A stretch of DNA of 64,000 bases. It comes from Liminaster sp017519885 (GTDB lineage Bacteria > Bacteroidota > Bacteroidia > Bacteroidales > UBA3663). The notes beneath the pieces were generated by a model. The model saw only the letters and a list, made by a program, of their open reading frames with translations, was not told where the DNA came from and did no database searches. This document shows positions 8,382 through 18,556 of this stretch, piece by piece (position 1 is the stretch's first letter; the number at the start of each line of letters is the position of its first letter). The translations under genes were made by a program, and so were the position numbers. Location: contig JAFWRO010000011.1 in the NCBI GenBank assembly GCA_017519885.1, forward strand, positions 23,867 to 87,866, read 5' to 3'.

Positions 8382-9930
8382 ACGCAGTCATTACTTTCAG
8401 TTTCTTGAGCAGCGCAAACATCGCAACAGCACTGAACAGACAGAGGGCTATCAGAATGCCCCAGTTCTGCATCAATGGAATCTTGTTCCAAAGTTGTGAG
8501 GGGATGGAACTCAGGTAATTGCCGATGGCAGTGGCCACAAACCAGCCGCCCATCATCAAGCCCTTGTACTTGGGTGGTGCCACCTTGGTCACAAACGAGA
8601 TGCCCATAGGCGAAAGGAGCAGTTCGGCCAAAGTCAGTGTGAAATAGGTAGATATCAACCACCCTGGTGAAAGAATGCTCTGCGTGCCTTCGCCAAGATC
8701 CATGGGTGAAGTCAGCGAAACCGAGGCAAGCGAGATGACAGCAAAACCAAGACCTGCCACCAGCATACCCCAGGCAATTCGTGCAGGAGCACTCACCTCC
8801 TTTCCCTTCTTGGCCAAAGTGTCGAAGAAGAGCATACTGAATGGTGTCAGCGCCACAACAAAGAAGGGATTGAACTGCTGGAAGTCAGAAGGCTGTGCGT
8901 TGGTAGGATCCGACATACTGCGATAAAGAGCATAAGCTCCGCCCAGCAACACCAGCGTGATGCACCAGAGCAGAGAACGGTTCTTCGAGGTCTTTGCCCC
9001 CACTGCGCCAAAACCTGTATAAACAGCCAAGGCAATAAGTGCCAGACTGAAGATATTGAAGCCTATGCGCATAGGTCCGGTGACCGATAGGTCGGTATAT
9101 CGCTTGGCAAAGAAGGTCAGCGCCGATCCGTTCTGATGGAAGGCCATCCAGAAGAAGATGACCACAGCAAAGACAAGCAGCAGGGCAAGGATTCGGTCGC
9201 GGGTCTGCTTGGGTGTCAGTTCCACCATCTCGGTGTTGGCGACCTTTGCTTGCTTGGCTGTCACATCGGCATGCTTGAACCAATTGCGGCATGAGAAATA
9301 GATGATGGCCGAAAGAACCAACGAGATACAAGCCACGCCGAAGCACAATCCATATCCGCTATAAAGTGCTTCCAGATAGGCAGGATCCTGATTGGCTGCA
9401 TCATAGACAAAGCCTTTGCCTGCCAAATGCTGGTTGGTAATCCATTTCGCCATCGAAGGTGCAAACATCGCTCCGATATTGATGGCCATATAGAACAGGC
9501 TGAATGCCGAGTCACGACGACTCTGATAGCGCGGATCGTCATAGAGATTGCCGATGAGCACCTGCAGGTTACCCTTGAAAAGGCCCGTACCAAGCGACAC
9601 CCCTGCCAAGCCTGCATACATTGCCCACTCTCCCGCCGTATTGGCTGGCGTCGGCACTGCAAGTCCCAGATAGCCCAGGAACATCACAACCATACCAACG
9701 ACCACACACTTGCCGTAACCGATCTTATCAGCTACCCAACCGCCTACTAGGGGTGCAAAATAAACTACTGCCAGGAAAATGGCATAAACCTGTCCGGCTT
9801 GAGCCTCGTCCCATCCGAACTTTGCCTGCATGAACAAGGCGAAGATGGCAAGCATCGTATAATAACCGAAACGCTCACCAGTGTTGGCTAATGCCAAAGC
9901 ATAAAGGCCTTTGGGTTGTCCTTCGAACAT
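8380..9930 (-). CDS. POT family proton-dependent oligopeptide transporter
   Basis: Inner-membrane MFS symporter for di- and tripeptides. The sequence begins 'MFEGQPKGLYALALANTGERFGYYTM', and the 'ERFGYY' text corresponds to the ExxERFxYY proton-coupling motif of helix 1. 'FKGNLQVLIGNLYD' and 'FSLFYMAINIGAMFAP' are the PTR2 signatures. About 14 hydrophobic segments fit the bacterial DtpT/YjdL-type topology. ATG 9930 is preferred to an in-frame TTG at 9948. A perfect promoter pair precedes it. A second POT gene lies at 12094 on the other strand. Confidence 0.93.
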   Translation of the reverse strand: MFEGQPKGLYALALANTGERFGYYTMLAIFALFMQAKFGWDEAQAGQVYAIFLAVVYFAPLVGGWVADKIGYGKCVVVGMVVMFLGYLGLAVPTPANTAGEWAMYAGLAGVSLGTGLFKGNLQVLIGNLYDDPRYQSRRDSAFSLFYMAINIGAMFAPSMAKWITNQHLAGKGFVYDAANQDPAYLEALYSGYGLCFGVACISLVLSAIIYFSCRNWFKHADVTAKQAKVANTEMVELTPKQTRDRILALLLVFAVVIFFWMAFHQNGSALTFFAKRYTDLSVTGPMRIGFNIFSLALIALAVYTGFGAVGAKTSKNRSLLWCITLVLLGGAYALYRSMSDPTNAQPSDFQQFNPFFVVALTPFSMLFFDTLAKKGKEVSAPARIAWGMLVAGLGFAVISLASVSLTSPMDLGEGTQSILSPGWLISTYFTLTLAELLLSPMGISFVTKVAPPKYKGLMMGGWFVATAIGNYLSSIPSQLWNKIPLMQNWGILIALCLFSAVAMFALLKKLKVMTA

Positions 9931-9961
9931 ATCTATTAGAATAAACAATTATAATTTGCCG

Positions 9962-9993
9962 CAAAGATACATACATTTTTCCACATCTCCAAA
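9962..9993 (-). promoter_or_regulatory. Bacteroidota promoter for the first POT transporter
   Basis: Minus-strand TTTG (9993-9990), 20-nt spacer, TATCTTTG (9969-9962). It lies about 32 nt before the ATG. Confidence 0.8.
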
Positions 9994-10055
9994 TTTTACT
10001 CCATTTGGTTGAAAAAATCGGCCCAAAAGACAATGCCAAAGTGGTGAAAATGCCC

Positions 10056-10063
10056 TATCTTTG
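10056..10063 (+). promoter_or_regulatory. -7 box for the GH2 gene
   Basis: TATCTTTG lies 32 nt before the ATG at 10096. The -33 region (AATG at 10032) is weak. Confidence 0.6.
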
Positions 10064-10095
10064 CACCGAAAATTCAACATCTAAACGATAAAACA

Positions 10096-11973
10096 ATGCG
10101 CAAATCATTCTCATTTCTTTTTCTGGCAGCCATGCTGGGCATAAATGTCCAGGCTCAGGAAATAGCCAAGGCAGACCCTGCCTGCATCTCCTTGACTCCC
10201 CAACAGAACCAGTATCGCAACGTCCTCGACCTCTCGGGCATCTGGCAGTTCCGCACTGACCCCGACAAGGTGGGCGAAACCCAAGGCTGGATGAACGGTC
10301 TCACCGAGACCACCGATATTGCCGTTCCCGGCTCATGGAATGATCAGATCCACGGGCTTCACAACTATCTGGGCATGGCTTGGTACGAAATGGAGACCTT
10401 CGTTCCCCGTGCCTGGAAAGGCGAACGCATCTTCCTTCGCTTCAATTCGGTCAACTACATGTCAAAGGTCTTTGTCAATGGCAATGCAGTAGGTATGCAC
10501 GAAGGAGGCAACCTTCCCTTTGCCTTCGACATCACCCCTTATGTCGTCTGGGACCACAAGAATCGCATCAGCGTAGAAGTTGAGAACGAACTTGATCCCA
10601 ACCGCATTCCCAACGGCAATGTTCCTGGCGCCATGCGCACCTTCCCTGCCACCAATTACGACTTCTTCCCTTATTGCGGCATCCATCGCAATGTGATGCT
10701 CTATACCCTACCCCGTACGGCTTCGCTGCAGGACATTACGCTGCGCACCGATTTCAGTGGCAGCACGGGAACCATCAATGTCAGCGTCAAGAAGCAAGGT
10801 GCTGCAAGTGCTGGCCGTGTGACCATTACTTCTGCCGAAGGCGAGACCTACACCGCCAACCTTCGCTTCAAGGGTGACGAAGCCGAAGCCAATGTCTCGA
10901 TCGAAAACGTGCATCTCTGGAGCACCGAGGATCCTTATCTTTATAATGTACGCGTTGAACTTCCCGGCAAAGACAGTTATGAGACTCACTGCGGCGTGCG
11001 CACCATCAGCCACGACGACAAGAGCATCCTGCTCAACGACAAGCCCATCAAACTGCGTGGTTTCGGCAAGCACGAGGACTTCCCGGTCTTTGGCAAAGGC
11101 GTAGCCCATCCGGTCACGGTATACGACTACCAGCTGATGAAGTGGCTCGGTGCCAATTCATTCCGCACTTCCCATTATCCCTACGACGAAGAGGTCTATA
11201 ACATCGCCGACCGCGAAGGATTCCTGATCATCGACGAGATGCCATCCGTGGGATTGCTCTTCTTCGATGGCGAAGAGAATGTCAGGATTCGTCAGGTGCA
11301 ATGCCGCTATGCCCTCGAAGAGATGATCAATCGCGACAAGAATCATCCCAGCGTAATCCTCTGGAGCGTGGCCAATGAACCCGCACACAAGGGCGTGGGC
11401 GGAGCCAACTACGACGGCAAGGAGAAACAGGGCGAGGCAGAAGAGAATCGTCTGGCCATCGAGAACCTGGGCGAACTGATTGCATTGGCCAAAGAAAAAG
11501 ACCCGACACGTCTTGCCTCCTTCGTTGCCATGAGTGGCAGTCCTTCGTCGTGGCATACTGTGGGCGACATCATTTGCGTGAACCGCTACTATGGATGGTA
11601 CACCAATCCGGGACGCATGGACGTAGCCATCGACATTCTGAGCAGGGAACTTGAGAAACTGCATACCACCTACAATGTGCCCATCATCATGACTGAGTTT
11701 GGCGCCGACACCTCAGTGGGTGTTCACTCCAATAGTGAGGAAATGTTCAGTGAGGAATTCCAATGCCGTTTCCTCGGCGATTATCTTGACCTCGCCAATC
11801 AGAAGGACTACGTCACCGGTATGCACATCTGGAATTTCGCCGACTTCCAGACGGGTGAAGCCATGCATCGTGTCAATTCGATGAACTACAAAGGTGTCTT
11901 CACACAAACACGCAAACCCAAGATGGCTGCCCATATGCTGCGGCAAAGATGGTTCGGAACCGATAAATATTGA
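10096..11973 (+). CDS. Secreted GH2 beta-glucuronidase
   Basis: The 625-residue protein has a signal peptide (about residues 1-20), a GH2 sugar-binding jelly roll (about 40-210), an Ig-like domain (about 212-300) and a TIM barrel (about 305-610). The acid/base is E428 in 'WSVANEPAH' and the nucleophile E534 in 'PIIMTEFGADT'. N597 and K599 in 'MNYKGVF' form the NxK motif that contacts the glucuronic acid carboxylate and separates beta-glucuronidases from beta-galactosidases. The segment where E. coli GUS carries loop 1 is short here ('LLFFDGEENVRIRQ'), so a no-loop or mini-loop gut GUS is likely. It is predicted to be periplasmic. The flanking genes are peptide transporters rather than SusC/SusD. 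Confidence 0.88.
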   Translation: MRKSFSFLFLAAMLGINVQAQEIAKADPACISLTPQQNQYRNVLDLSGIWQFRTDPDKVGETQGWMNGLTETTDIAVPGSWNDQIHGLHNYLGMAWYEMETFVPRAWKGERIFLRFNSVNYMSKVFVNGNAVGMHEGGNLPFAFDITPYVVWDHKNRISVEVENELDPNRIPNGNVPGAMRTFPATNYDFFPYCGIHRNVMLYTLPRTASLQDITLRTDFSGSTGTINVSVKKQGAASAGRVTITSAEGETYTANLRFKGDEAEANVSIENVHLWSTEDPYLYNVRVELPGKDSYETHCGVRTISHDDKSILLNDKPIKLRGFGKHEDFPVFGKGVAHPVTVYDYQLMKWLGANSFRTSHYPYDEEVYNIADREGFLIIDEMPSVGLLFFDGEENVRIRQVQCRYALEEMINRDKNHPSVILWSVANEPAHKGVGGANYDGKEKQGEAEENRLAIENLGELIALAKEKDPTRLASFVAMSGSPSSWHTVGDIICVNRYYGWYTNPGRMDVAIDILSRELEKLHTTYNVPIIMTEFGADTSVGVHSNSEEMFSEEFQCRFLGDYLDLANQKDYVTGMHIWNFADFQTGEAMHRVNSMNYKGVFTQTRKPKMAAHMLRQRWFGTDKY

Positions 11974-12024
11974 TTATTTTTTGAAGATTATTGCCAATTT
12001 ATTGGAGTTTTCAAAATTATTGAC

Positions 12025-12032
12025 TATCTTTG
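12025..12032 (+). promoter_or_regulatory. -7 box for the second POT transporter
   Basis: TATCTTTG, with ATTG at 12001-12004 as an imperfect -33 at 20-nt spacing. Confidence 0.6.
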
Positions 12033-12093
12033 CACCGAAATTTGACCAGATAATCGTTAATTGTTAACTATTAATTGTTATTTAAGCAAAGAT

Positions 12094-13665
12094 ATGTTCA
12101 AAAGTCATCCTAAGGGTCTTATCCCTGCTGCGCTGGCCAACATGGGCGAGCGTTTCGGCTACTACATCATGAACGCAGTGCTCCTGCTGTTCCTGGTGTC
12201 GAAGTTCGGCCTCTCCGACGGCACAGCCGGCATCATCTATTCAGTGTTTTACTTCGGCATCTATGTGCTGAGCCTTGTGGGCGGCATCATCGCCGACCGC
12301 ACCCAGAACTACAACAGCACCATCCAGTGGGGTCTGGTCATTATGGCATTGGGCTACATCGCTCTCGCCGTTCCAGTCTTCAGTGAGACCGATTTCAGCG
12401 GCAGCTGGTGGGGCATTCTCATCTTCACCTGTGTGGCCCTCCTTGCCATCGCTTTTGGCAATGGTCTCTTCAAGGGCAATCTGCAGGCCATCGTCGGCAA
12501 GATGTACGACGAATATGAAGCAGAGGCTGCCAAGGAGGGTCCCGAAGCCCTCCAGATAGCTAAGGACAAGCGTGACTCCGGTTTCCAGATCTTCTACGTG
12601 TTCATCAACATCGGCGGTCTGTTTGCTCCTTTCATCGCTCCATTGCTTCGCCAGTGGTGGCTCACCAAGCATGCATTGATCTACAATGCCGATATGCCGG
12701 CACTCTGCCACCAGTTCCTTGCTGACGGCCAGGAGACCACCAAGTTCAGCGAGACGCTCGAAAAGGTGATGCTTCCCGGTTACAACTTTGTTGACAATGC
12801 CGCATTCAGCCACGACTACATCACCGTCTTCAACCAGGGCATCCACTATTCGTTCATTGCCTCGGTGATTGCTATGCTCATCTCGCTCGTCATCTTCCTG
12901 GCCTACAAGCGTATCTTCCCACAGCCAGCCAAGAAGGTCGCAGCTGCGGTCGTTGAATATACCGAGGAAGAGAAGCGCACCATGGCTACCGAAATCAAGC
13001 AGCGCCTCTACGCACTCTGTGCCGTGCTCGGCATCGCCATCTTCTTCTGGTTCTCGTTCCATCAGAACGGCCAGTCATTGAGTGTCTTCGCTCGCGACTT
13101 CGTCCAGACCGATTCCATTGCTCCGGAAATCTGGCAGGCCCTCAATCCGTTCTTTGTGATTGTCCTCACCCCCATCATCATGTGGATCTTCGGCAGCCTC
13201 GCTGCCAGAGGCAAGGCCATCTCTACCCCGCGCAAGATTGCCATCGGTATGGGTATCGCAGGCTGTGCCTACCTCTTCCTGATGCTTTTCTCGATGTTCA
13301 GCAACTATCCTTCGGGTGATGAGTTCCGCGCTCTCGATGCTGCCAGCATGGCCGCAGCCGGTCTGGCCAAGGCTTCTCCTTGGGTGCTCATCGTGACCTA
13401 TTTCTTCCTCACCGTAGCTGAGCTTTTCATCTCTCCACTCGGATTGAGTTTCGTATCGAAGGTTGCTCCACGTCATATGGTAGGTCTCTGCCAGGGTCTT
13501 TGGCTCGGTGCCACCGCCATCGGTAACCTGATGATCTGGCTTGGCCCTGTTATGTACAACGCATGGCCCATCCAGTGGTGCTGGGCAGTCTTCCTCATCG
13601 TCTGCCTCATCTCCATGGGCGTAATGTTCGGTATGGTCAAGTGGCTCGAAAGAGTTGCCTGCTAA
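12094..13665 (+). CDS. POT family oligopeptide transporter, second copy
   Basis: This 523-residue MFS protein starts 'MFKSHPKGLIPAALANMGERFGYYIM' and keeps the ERFGYY proton-coupling motif, 'FKGNLQAIVGKMYD' and 'FYVFINIGGLFAPF'. It resembles the transporter at 8380-9930 but has a long hydrophilic insert around 'EYEAEAAKEGPEALQIAKDK' and another around 'KHALIYNADMPALCHQF'. They are therefore paralogs rather than a recent duplication. ATG 12094 lies 62 nt after a -7 box; an earlier TTG at 12061 sits in a TTAATTG repeat. A terminator follows. Confidence 0.92.
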   Translation: MFKSHPKGLIPAALANMGERFGYYIMNAVLLLFLVSKFGLSDGTAGIIYSVFYFGIYVLSLVGGIIADRTQNYNSTIQWGLVIMALGYIALAVPVFSETDFSGSWWGILIFTCVALLAIAFGNGLFKGNLQAIVGKMYDEYEAEAAKEGPEALQIAKDKRDSGFQIFYVFINIGGLFAPFIAPLLRQWWLTKHALIYNADMPALCHQFLADGQETTKFSETLEKVMLPGYNFVDNAAFSHDYITVFNQGIHYSFIASVIAMLISLVIFLAYKRIFPQPAKKVAAAVVEYTEEEKRTMATEIKQRLYALCAVLGIAIFFWFSFHQNGQSLSVFARDFVQTDSIAPEIWQALNPFFVIVLTPIIMWIFGSLAARGKAISTPRKIAIGMGIAGCAYLFLMLFSMFSNYPSGDEFRALDAASMAAAGLAKASPWVLIVTYFFLTVAELFISPLGLSFVSKVAPRHMVGLCQGLWLGATAIGNLMIWLGPVMYNAWPIQWCWAVFLIVCLISMGVMFGMVKWLERVAC

Positions 13666-13687
13666 TGTCTTTACAGCAAAAATATCA

Positions 13688-13721
13688 GGACCCGCGGATA
13701 TATTATTCTGCGGGTTCTTTT
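13688..13721 (+). terminator. Terminator after the second POT gene
   Basis: Stem ACCCGC (13690-13695) pairs with GCGGGT (13710-13715), extended by G-T and G-C pairs, and ends in TTTT. Confidence 0.8.
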
Positions 13722-13770
13722 AATTAGTTTGCACAAAATAGATTACAAAAAACTATAATAATCCAAACTG

Positions 13771-14526
13771 ATGAAAAAAATCGTATTGATCACAGGAGCG
13801 ACAAGCGGCATTGGCATGGCTTGTGCCAGGAAGTTTGCAGAGAACGGCGACAGGCTGATTCTCACCGGAAGAAACGTGGATCGTCTGAACGACATCCAGA
13901 AGGAACTCACAGCGAAAGGGGCGGAAGTGAAGACGCTGGTTTTCGATGTCAGAGACCGCGAAAAAGCCGAAAAGTGCCTGAGCGAACTGCCCGGGGATTG
14001 GCAGGAGATTGATGTGCTGGTCAACAATGCAGGACTGGCGCTCGGACTGGAGCCCGAATACGCAGGCAGTTTCGAGGATTGGGAAACGATGATCGACACC
14101 AACATCAAGGGTCTGCTGACGATGACACGCCTCATTGTGCCAGGTATGGTGAAACGCGACCGCGGCCACATCATCAATGTAGGCTCCGTGGCCGGCGATG
14201 CAGCATATGCCGGAGGCAACGTATATTGTGCAACCAAAGCCGCTGTCAAGGCTCTTTCCGACGGCCTGCGCATCGACGTGGCCAACACCGCCATCAGAGT
14301 GACAAATCTGAAACCAGGATTAGTCGAGACCAACTTCAGCAACACGCGTTTCCATGGCGATGACGAGCGTGCAGCCAATGTCTATAAGGGCATCAAACCG
14401 CTGACTGGCGACGACATTGCCGACGTTGCCGTCTATGCTGCCAATGCCCCGGCACACGTGCAGATTGCCGAAGTGCTGATTCTGGCCACCCATCAGGCCA
14501 GCGGCAGTGTCATTGTTCGAAAATAA
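13771..14526 (+). CDS. SDR family NADP-dependent oxidoreductase (YdfG-like)
   Basis: A 251-residue classical short-chain dehydrogenase: cofactor motif 'TGATSGIG' near the start, 'NNAGLALG', catalytic Ser in 'INVGSVAG' and 'YCATKAA' as YxxxK. 'GRNVDRL' after beta-2 suggests NADP preference. It is closest in look to YdfG-type enzymes, which oxidise L-allo-threonine/serine or reduce malonic semialdehyde. The substrate cannot be read from sequence. The stop is only 10 nt from the convergent regulator stop. Confidence 0.88.
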   Translation: MKKIVLITGATSGIGMACARKFAENGDRLILTGRNVDRLNDIQKELTAKGAEVKTLVFDVRDREKAEKCLSELPGDWQEIDVLVNNAGLALGLEPEYAGSFEDWETMIDTNIKGLLTMTRLIVPGMVKRDRGHIINVGSVAGDAAYAGGNVYCATKAAVKALSDGLRIDVANTAIRVTNLKPGLVETNFSNTRFHGDDERAANVYKGIKPLTGDDIADVAVYAANAPAHVQIAEVLILATHQASGSVIVRK

Positions 14527-14536
14527 TAGATCCGCA

Positions 14537-17500
14537 TCACGGCTGTGCCCCCGACCCACTGCAATGCTTTTCGTTGTAGGCGGTTGGGGGCATGCCATAC
14601 ATCTCCTTGAAGGCGGTAGCGAAATTGTTGGGGTTGGAGAAACCGACCTCATAAGCCACTTCGGCTATCGACATCTTGCGTTGCGAGAGCAGTTCGGCAG
14701 CCTTGGCCAATCGGATATTGCGAATAAAACTGCGCGGCGTCTGGTTGGTCAGTTCCCTTAGTTTGCGATAGAGATGCACACGGCTCAGTCCTACCTTGTC
14801 GGCAATATCCTCGCTGGTCAGTTCGGTATTGCTCAGGTTGTCGTTCACCACCTTGAGGATACGTTGCAGCAGGCGCTGGTCGGGTGACTGCAGTTCGGGA
14901 GTATCGACCTTGTCGGCAGGTAACTGCGAGCCACTGAACGAACTGCGTAGTCGGTCGTGTTCGTCGATGAGGTTCTTGATGGTCTTGAGCAGAATCTCCA
15001 TGTTGAAGGGTTTCGTGATGAAGGCATTGGCCCCCACTTCCAGACTTTTGACTCGATCCTCGTCACTCGTCTTGGCGGTGAGCAACACTACAGGCAGGTG
15101 ATTGAGCAGCACATTGCTTCGAATGAAGCGGCAAAGTTCCACGCCATCCATATCGGGCATCATCACATCGCTGAGCACCAGGTCATACCCATCGGCATTT
15201 TCGAGCAGTTTTTCGAGCGCCTCTCGGCCATTCGTGCACGTTGTCACGCGATAAATAGGCTTGAGTTCCGATGTCAGATAACTGAGTATCTCATCTTCGT
15301 CCTCGACCACAAGGATGCGACGCGCACTTCGATTGGAACCCACCGAGGGCTCTTCCGTCGTCTGCCCTATCGACTTCTTCACAATTGTGACTTCATCCAG
15401 ATCGTCTTCCAGCTCAGGATTCTGTACCTGCTTTGTAATCTTCTCCTTGTCATCATAGGCATCATCACGTGTCGGCAATGTGAATGACAATATCGTACCC
15501 TGCCCCTCGGGATTGTCTTCTGCCACGACGTTGCCATGGTGCAGTGTAACCAATGCCTTCACGAGGTTCAGTCCGATGCCTGTACCCATTGCATGCGGAT
15601 TATTCACGTTCGAACGATAGAACAGCTCGAAGACGTGCTTCTTGTCCTCAGGATCAATGCCGATACCATTATCAGTGATGCTGATGCCCAACTTCTTATC
15701 TGGTGTCAACGCGCTCTCCACGTTGATGTAGCCTCCGTGTGGAGTATATTTGATTGCATTCGAAAGCAGGTTGATGACGATCTTGTCGAAACATCCCTTG
15801 TCAATCCACGTCACAAAGCCCTCGGGCAGGAAATTGTTGTACTGCAGATTGATCTGACGTTCCTGCGTCAGGTCTGAAACCGTCTCACAAAGGTCCTCAA
15901 TCAGTTTGGCGGGAGACAGTTGCTGGCATTGCAGGCGCATCTGCGCCTTGTCCAGTTTCCGAAGGGCCATGATTTCATTGATAAGGCCAAGCACACGGTT
16001 GGCATTGCGGTCAATGAGCCGATAGCTGCGCAAACGCTCCGGGTCCTTGTCCTGCAACATCAGTTTCTGCAGCGGACTGACGACAAGCGTCATTGGGGTG
16101 CGTATCTCATGGGCGAGGTTGATGAAGAATGCCAGTTTTTCTTCGTTATCCGCAGCTTGTCGGGCTTGCTTGAGTCGCATCTTCCTTTCATGATAACGAC
16201 GCCGTATCTGCAGGATGACGAGCCCAATGATGCTGCCCAGAGCAATCACATCCAGCTGTAGAGCCCACCATCGAAGGTACCACGGGCGAGCGATGAAGAT
16301 CTGAACACTTTCTTCTGGCGACAACGTTCCATCGTCATCAATCTGGAACCGGAAGGTATGCGAACCCGAACTGAGGTGGCTGAACATCACACGATTGTCC
16401 GTAGGCGGCAGCGTATGCCAGGCATCATTGTCCATAGCATAACGATAAGTGACACTGAAAGTCTGCATGATAGGTCGTGTGGCCAGTTCAATCGAGAAAG
16501 AGCGGTCTTGCTCATCCAGTCGATAGACGCCATCCTTGTCGGGCAGGATGTTGTTAAGGTCGGTACTGAATCTCACCACACGGGCATCTACCTTCGTTTC
16601 CGACTTGCGTATTTCGCTGGGATTGAACCAATTGATACCCTCCATACCACCAAACCAAAGCGTGCCGTTCTCATCGCGCATCGAAGTATTCTTGTAGAAC
16701 TCGTTGAACTGCAGGCCTTCTCTCGATGTATAGTTGGTGACGATATGCTGATCAAGGTTGAGCTTCGAAATTCCTTTACTGCTGCTCACCCAGAGGTTGC
16801 CCTCTCCATCGGCCTGCGATGCCAGGAAGTTGTCGGTCGGAAAGCCATCCTCAACGGTATAGATTCTTCCGCTCCTCTTCTGCGTGTCGAACACAATAAG
16901 GCCGGCATTGGTACAAAGGCTGATCTTCGTGGCCGAAATGCGCGAAATGCTGTAGATCACTCGTTCGGGGTAATACTGTTCACACTTCATTTCGTCACCC
17001 TGCTGACTGACGATCACCAACCCGTTGTACGATCCCACATACAATTGGTGAGTACCGCGATCGTAACTCAAGGAAATCGTCCAATCGCAAGCGGGGTGCA
17101 GATTCTGACGCACGAAAGCCTTCCTCTGTTCATCATATTTCAAGATGCCATTGCCCATCGATCCCACCCACACATTGCCCTGCACATCCTCTACATAGTC
17201 ATAGATATTGCTGGTGTTGCTTCGCTGGTTTTCAATGGGGATATATTGACAAACACCCGTCTTGAGATCCAATATGCCTCCTCCCTGTCCATACGAGCCG
17301 AACCATACGCGATGACGCGAGTCCTCAAACATTGTGATGAGCGCAGATGGGACTGATAGAGGGCCCGTATTGCAAGGATAATGTGATAGGGCCTCACCTT
17401 TGTCATCCAGGCAATAGACGCCACCATTGTCTGTGCCTACACATAGCATGCCATCGTGCGTACGGAACAACGACGTCACACAACGGTCGCCGATGTTATT

Positions 17501-18535
17501 GTAACGCAAGGAATGCGAACCGTAATAGTGGAAGTCAAATGGATTACGCGAAATCACAAGCATACCCTTCTGATAGATGGACATCCAGATGTCACCATTT
17601 CTCGATTTTGTCAGCGAATGTACCTTCTGCGTTCCTACTTCCAATTGGGCATCATCGAAGTTGAAGTCCGAAAGACTTCCCGTTCGACAGTTCAGCACCT
17701 TGACACCTTCGCCATCCGTACAGACATACATCCGTTGCTTGCCAGGCACAGCGCGCAATTCACGGACTATAAAATGATCGTCTGGTCCGGTAATCTCTTC
17801 AATTCGATGTGTTAAATTATTATATTTATAGAGGCCTCGGCCCACGCCTCCCATATACACGATTCCATCAGGTCCTATTTCCAGCATATTGATTCCCTTT
17901 ATGCCATCGGGCAAAGGGATTTTCTCCAGGTTACCCTCTTTGTCCACCCTTTGCACTCCATGCACCGAGGAAGTGGTCCAGATATTGCCACTATAATCCT
18001 GGCAGCAATACGAACTCGTCAGGTCTTTTTTGGTCAAAGGATTGGCTATGGCGTGTGGAATCCCGTTCTCATCAATATGGCACGTAAAGATAGTATTTCC
18101 ACAAACGAAGAAATCTCCATTCGCCAGATTCGTTATATCGGAAACGTTGCCTGCCGGTATGCCTAGTAGTGAGTCGCAGATGACCTCAGTAAAATCATCT
18201 GTCGCTGGTCTATACATCTGCAGACCTACTCTCGTACCGACCAGCACATGACCCTTTTCGTCCGTACAAAGAGTGAGCACAATATTATTCTGCAGCGAAT
18301 GCGGGTTGTTCGGCTCATAGGTATAGGTTACGAACTGTGAGCCATCAAAGCGGCACAAGCCATCTTCGGTCGCTATCCAGATCATCTCGTCTGCGCTCTC
18401 CTCCACCTGACGCACGAGGCTGCTTGGAAGATTATTCTCGATCGTATAGAGCAGATTCAGATTGGCATCAGCCTCACCGCACATCAGCCCCAGGGCCATT
18501 GCCAGCACTGCACATCTATTGGAAATATGTAACAT
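14537..18535 (-). CDS. Hybrid two-component system sensor/regulator (HTCS)
   Basis: A 1,332-residue one-protein phosphorelay. After a signal peptide it has about 14 Reg_prop beta-propeller repeats ('IWIATEDGLCRFDG', 'VWVGSMGNGILKY' and so on) to about residue 640, then a Y_Y_Y domain. A membrane helix follows near 760-782. HisKA has His in 'NLAHEIRTPM' (about 808), and the HATPase has 'DNGIGIDPEDK' and 'GTGIGLNLVK'. The receiver has Asp in 'LSDVMMPDMDG' (about 1121) and Lys in 'FITKPF'. An AraC HTH closes the protein (about 1225-1325). HTCS proteins normally sense glycans in the periplasm and switch on nearby utilization genes. ATG 18535 is chosen because the promoter ends at 18557. Confidence 0.95.
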   Translation of the reverse strand: MLHISNRCAVLAMALGLMCGEADANLNLLYTIENNLPSSLVRQVEESADEMIWIATEDGLCRFDGSQFVTYTYEPNNPHSLQNNIVLTLCTDEKGHVLVGTRVGLQMYRPATDDFTEVICDSLLGIPAGNVSDITNLANGDFFVCGNTIFTCHIDENGIPHAIANPLTKKDLTSSYCCQDYSGNIWTTSSVHGVQRVDKEGNLEKIPLPDGIKGINMLEIGPDGIVYMGGVGRGLYKYNNLTHRIEEITGPDDHFIVRELRAVPGKQRMYVCTDGEGVKVLNCRTGSLSDFNFDDAQLEVGTQKVHSLTKSRNGDIWMSIYQKGMLVISRNPFDFHYYGSHSLRYNNIGDRCVTSLFRTHDGMLCVGTDNGGVYCLDDKGEALSHYPCNTGPLSVPSALITMFEDSRHRVWFGSYGQGGGILDLKTGVCQYIPIENQRSNTSNIYDYVEDVQGNVWVGSMGNGILKYDEQRKAFVRQNLHPACDWTISLSYDRGTHQLYVGSYNGLVIVSQQGDEMKCEQYYPERVIYSISRISATKISLCTNAGLIVFDTQKRSGRIYTVEDGFPTDNFLASQADGEGNLWVSSSKGISKLNLDQHIVTNYTSREGLQFNEFYKNTSMRDENGTLWFGGMEGINWFNPSEIRKSETKVDARVVRFSTDLNNILPDKDGVYRLDEQDRSFSIELATRPIMQTFSVTYRYAMDNDAWHTLPPTDNRVMFSHLSSGSHTFRFQIDDDGTLSPEESVQIFIARPWYLRWWALQLDVIALGSIIGLVILQIRRRYHERKMRLKQARQAADNEEKLAFFINLAHEIRTPMTLVVSPLQKLMLQDKDPERLRSYRLIDRNANRVLGLINEIMALRKLDKAQMRLQCQQLSPAKLIEDLCETVSDLTQERQINLQYNNFLPEGFVTWIDKGCFDKIVINLLSNAIKYTPHGGYINVESALTPDKKLGISITDNGIGIDPEDKKHVFELFYRSNVNNPHAMGTGIGLNLVKALVTLHHGNVVAEDNPEGQGTILSFTLPTRDDAYDDKEKITKQVQNPELEDDLDEVTIVKKSIGQTTEEPSVGSNRSARRILVVEDEDEILSYLTSELKPIYRVTTCTNGREALEKLLENADGYDLVLSDVMMPDMDGVELCRFIRSNVLLNHLPVVLLTAKTSDEDRVKSLEVGANAFITKPFNMEILLKTIKNLIDEHDRLRSSFSGSQLPADKVDTPELQSPDQRLLQRILKVVNDNLSNTELTSEDIADKVGLSRVHLYRKLRELTNQTPRSFIRNIRLAKAAELLSQRKMSIAEVAYEVGFSNPNNFATAFKEMYGMPPTAYNEKHCSGSGAQP

Positions 18536-18556
18536 AATCGAAGGTTTTATCTGGGG

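Noticed and set aside
11974..12093. Polysaccharide utilization locus around the GH2 gene
   Set aside because: No SusC/SusD-type genes occur anywhere in the window.
13771..14526. SDR as the ketoreductase of the polyene-type cluster
   Set aside because: It is 9 kb away on the other strand with unrelated neighbours, and looks like YdfG rather than FabG/ApeQ.
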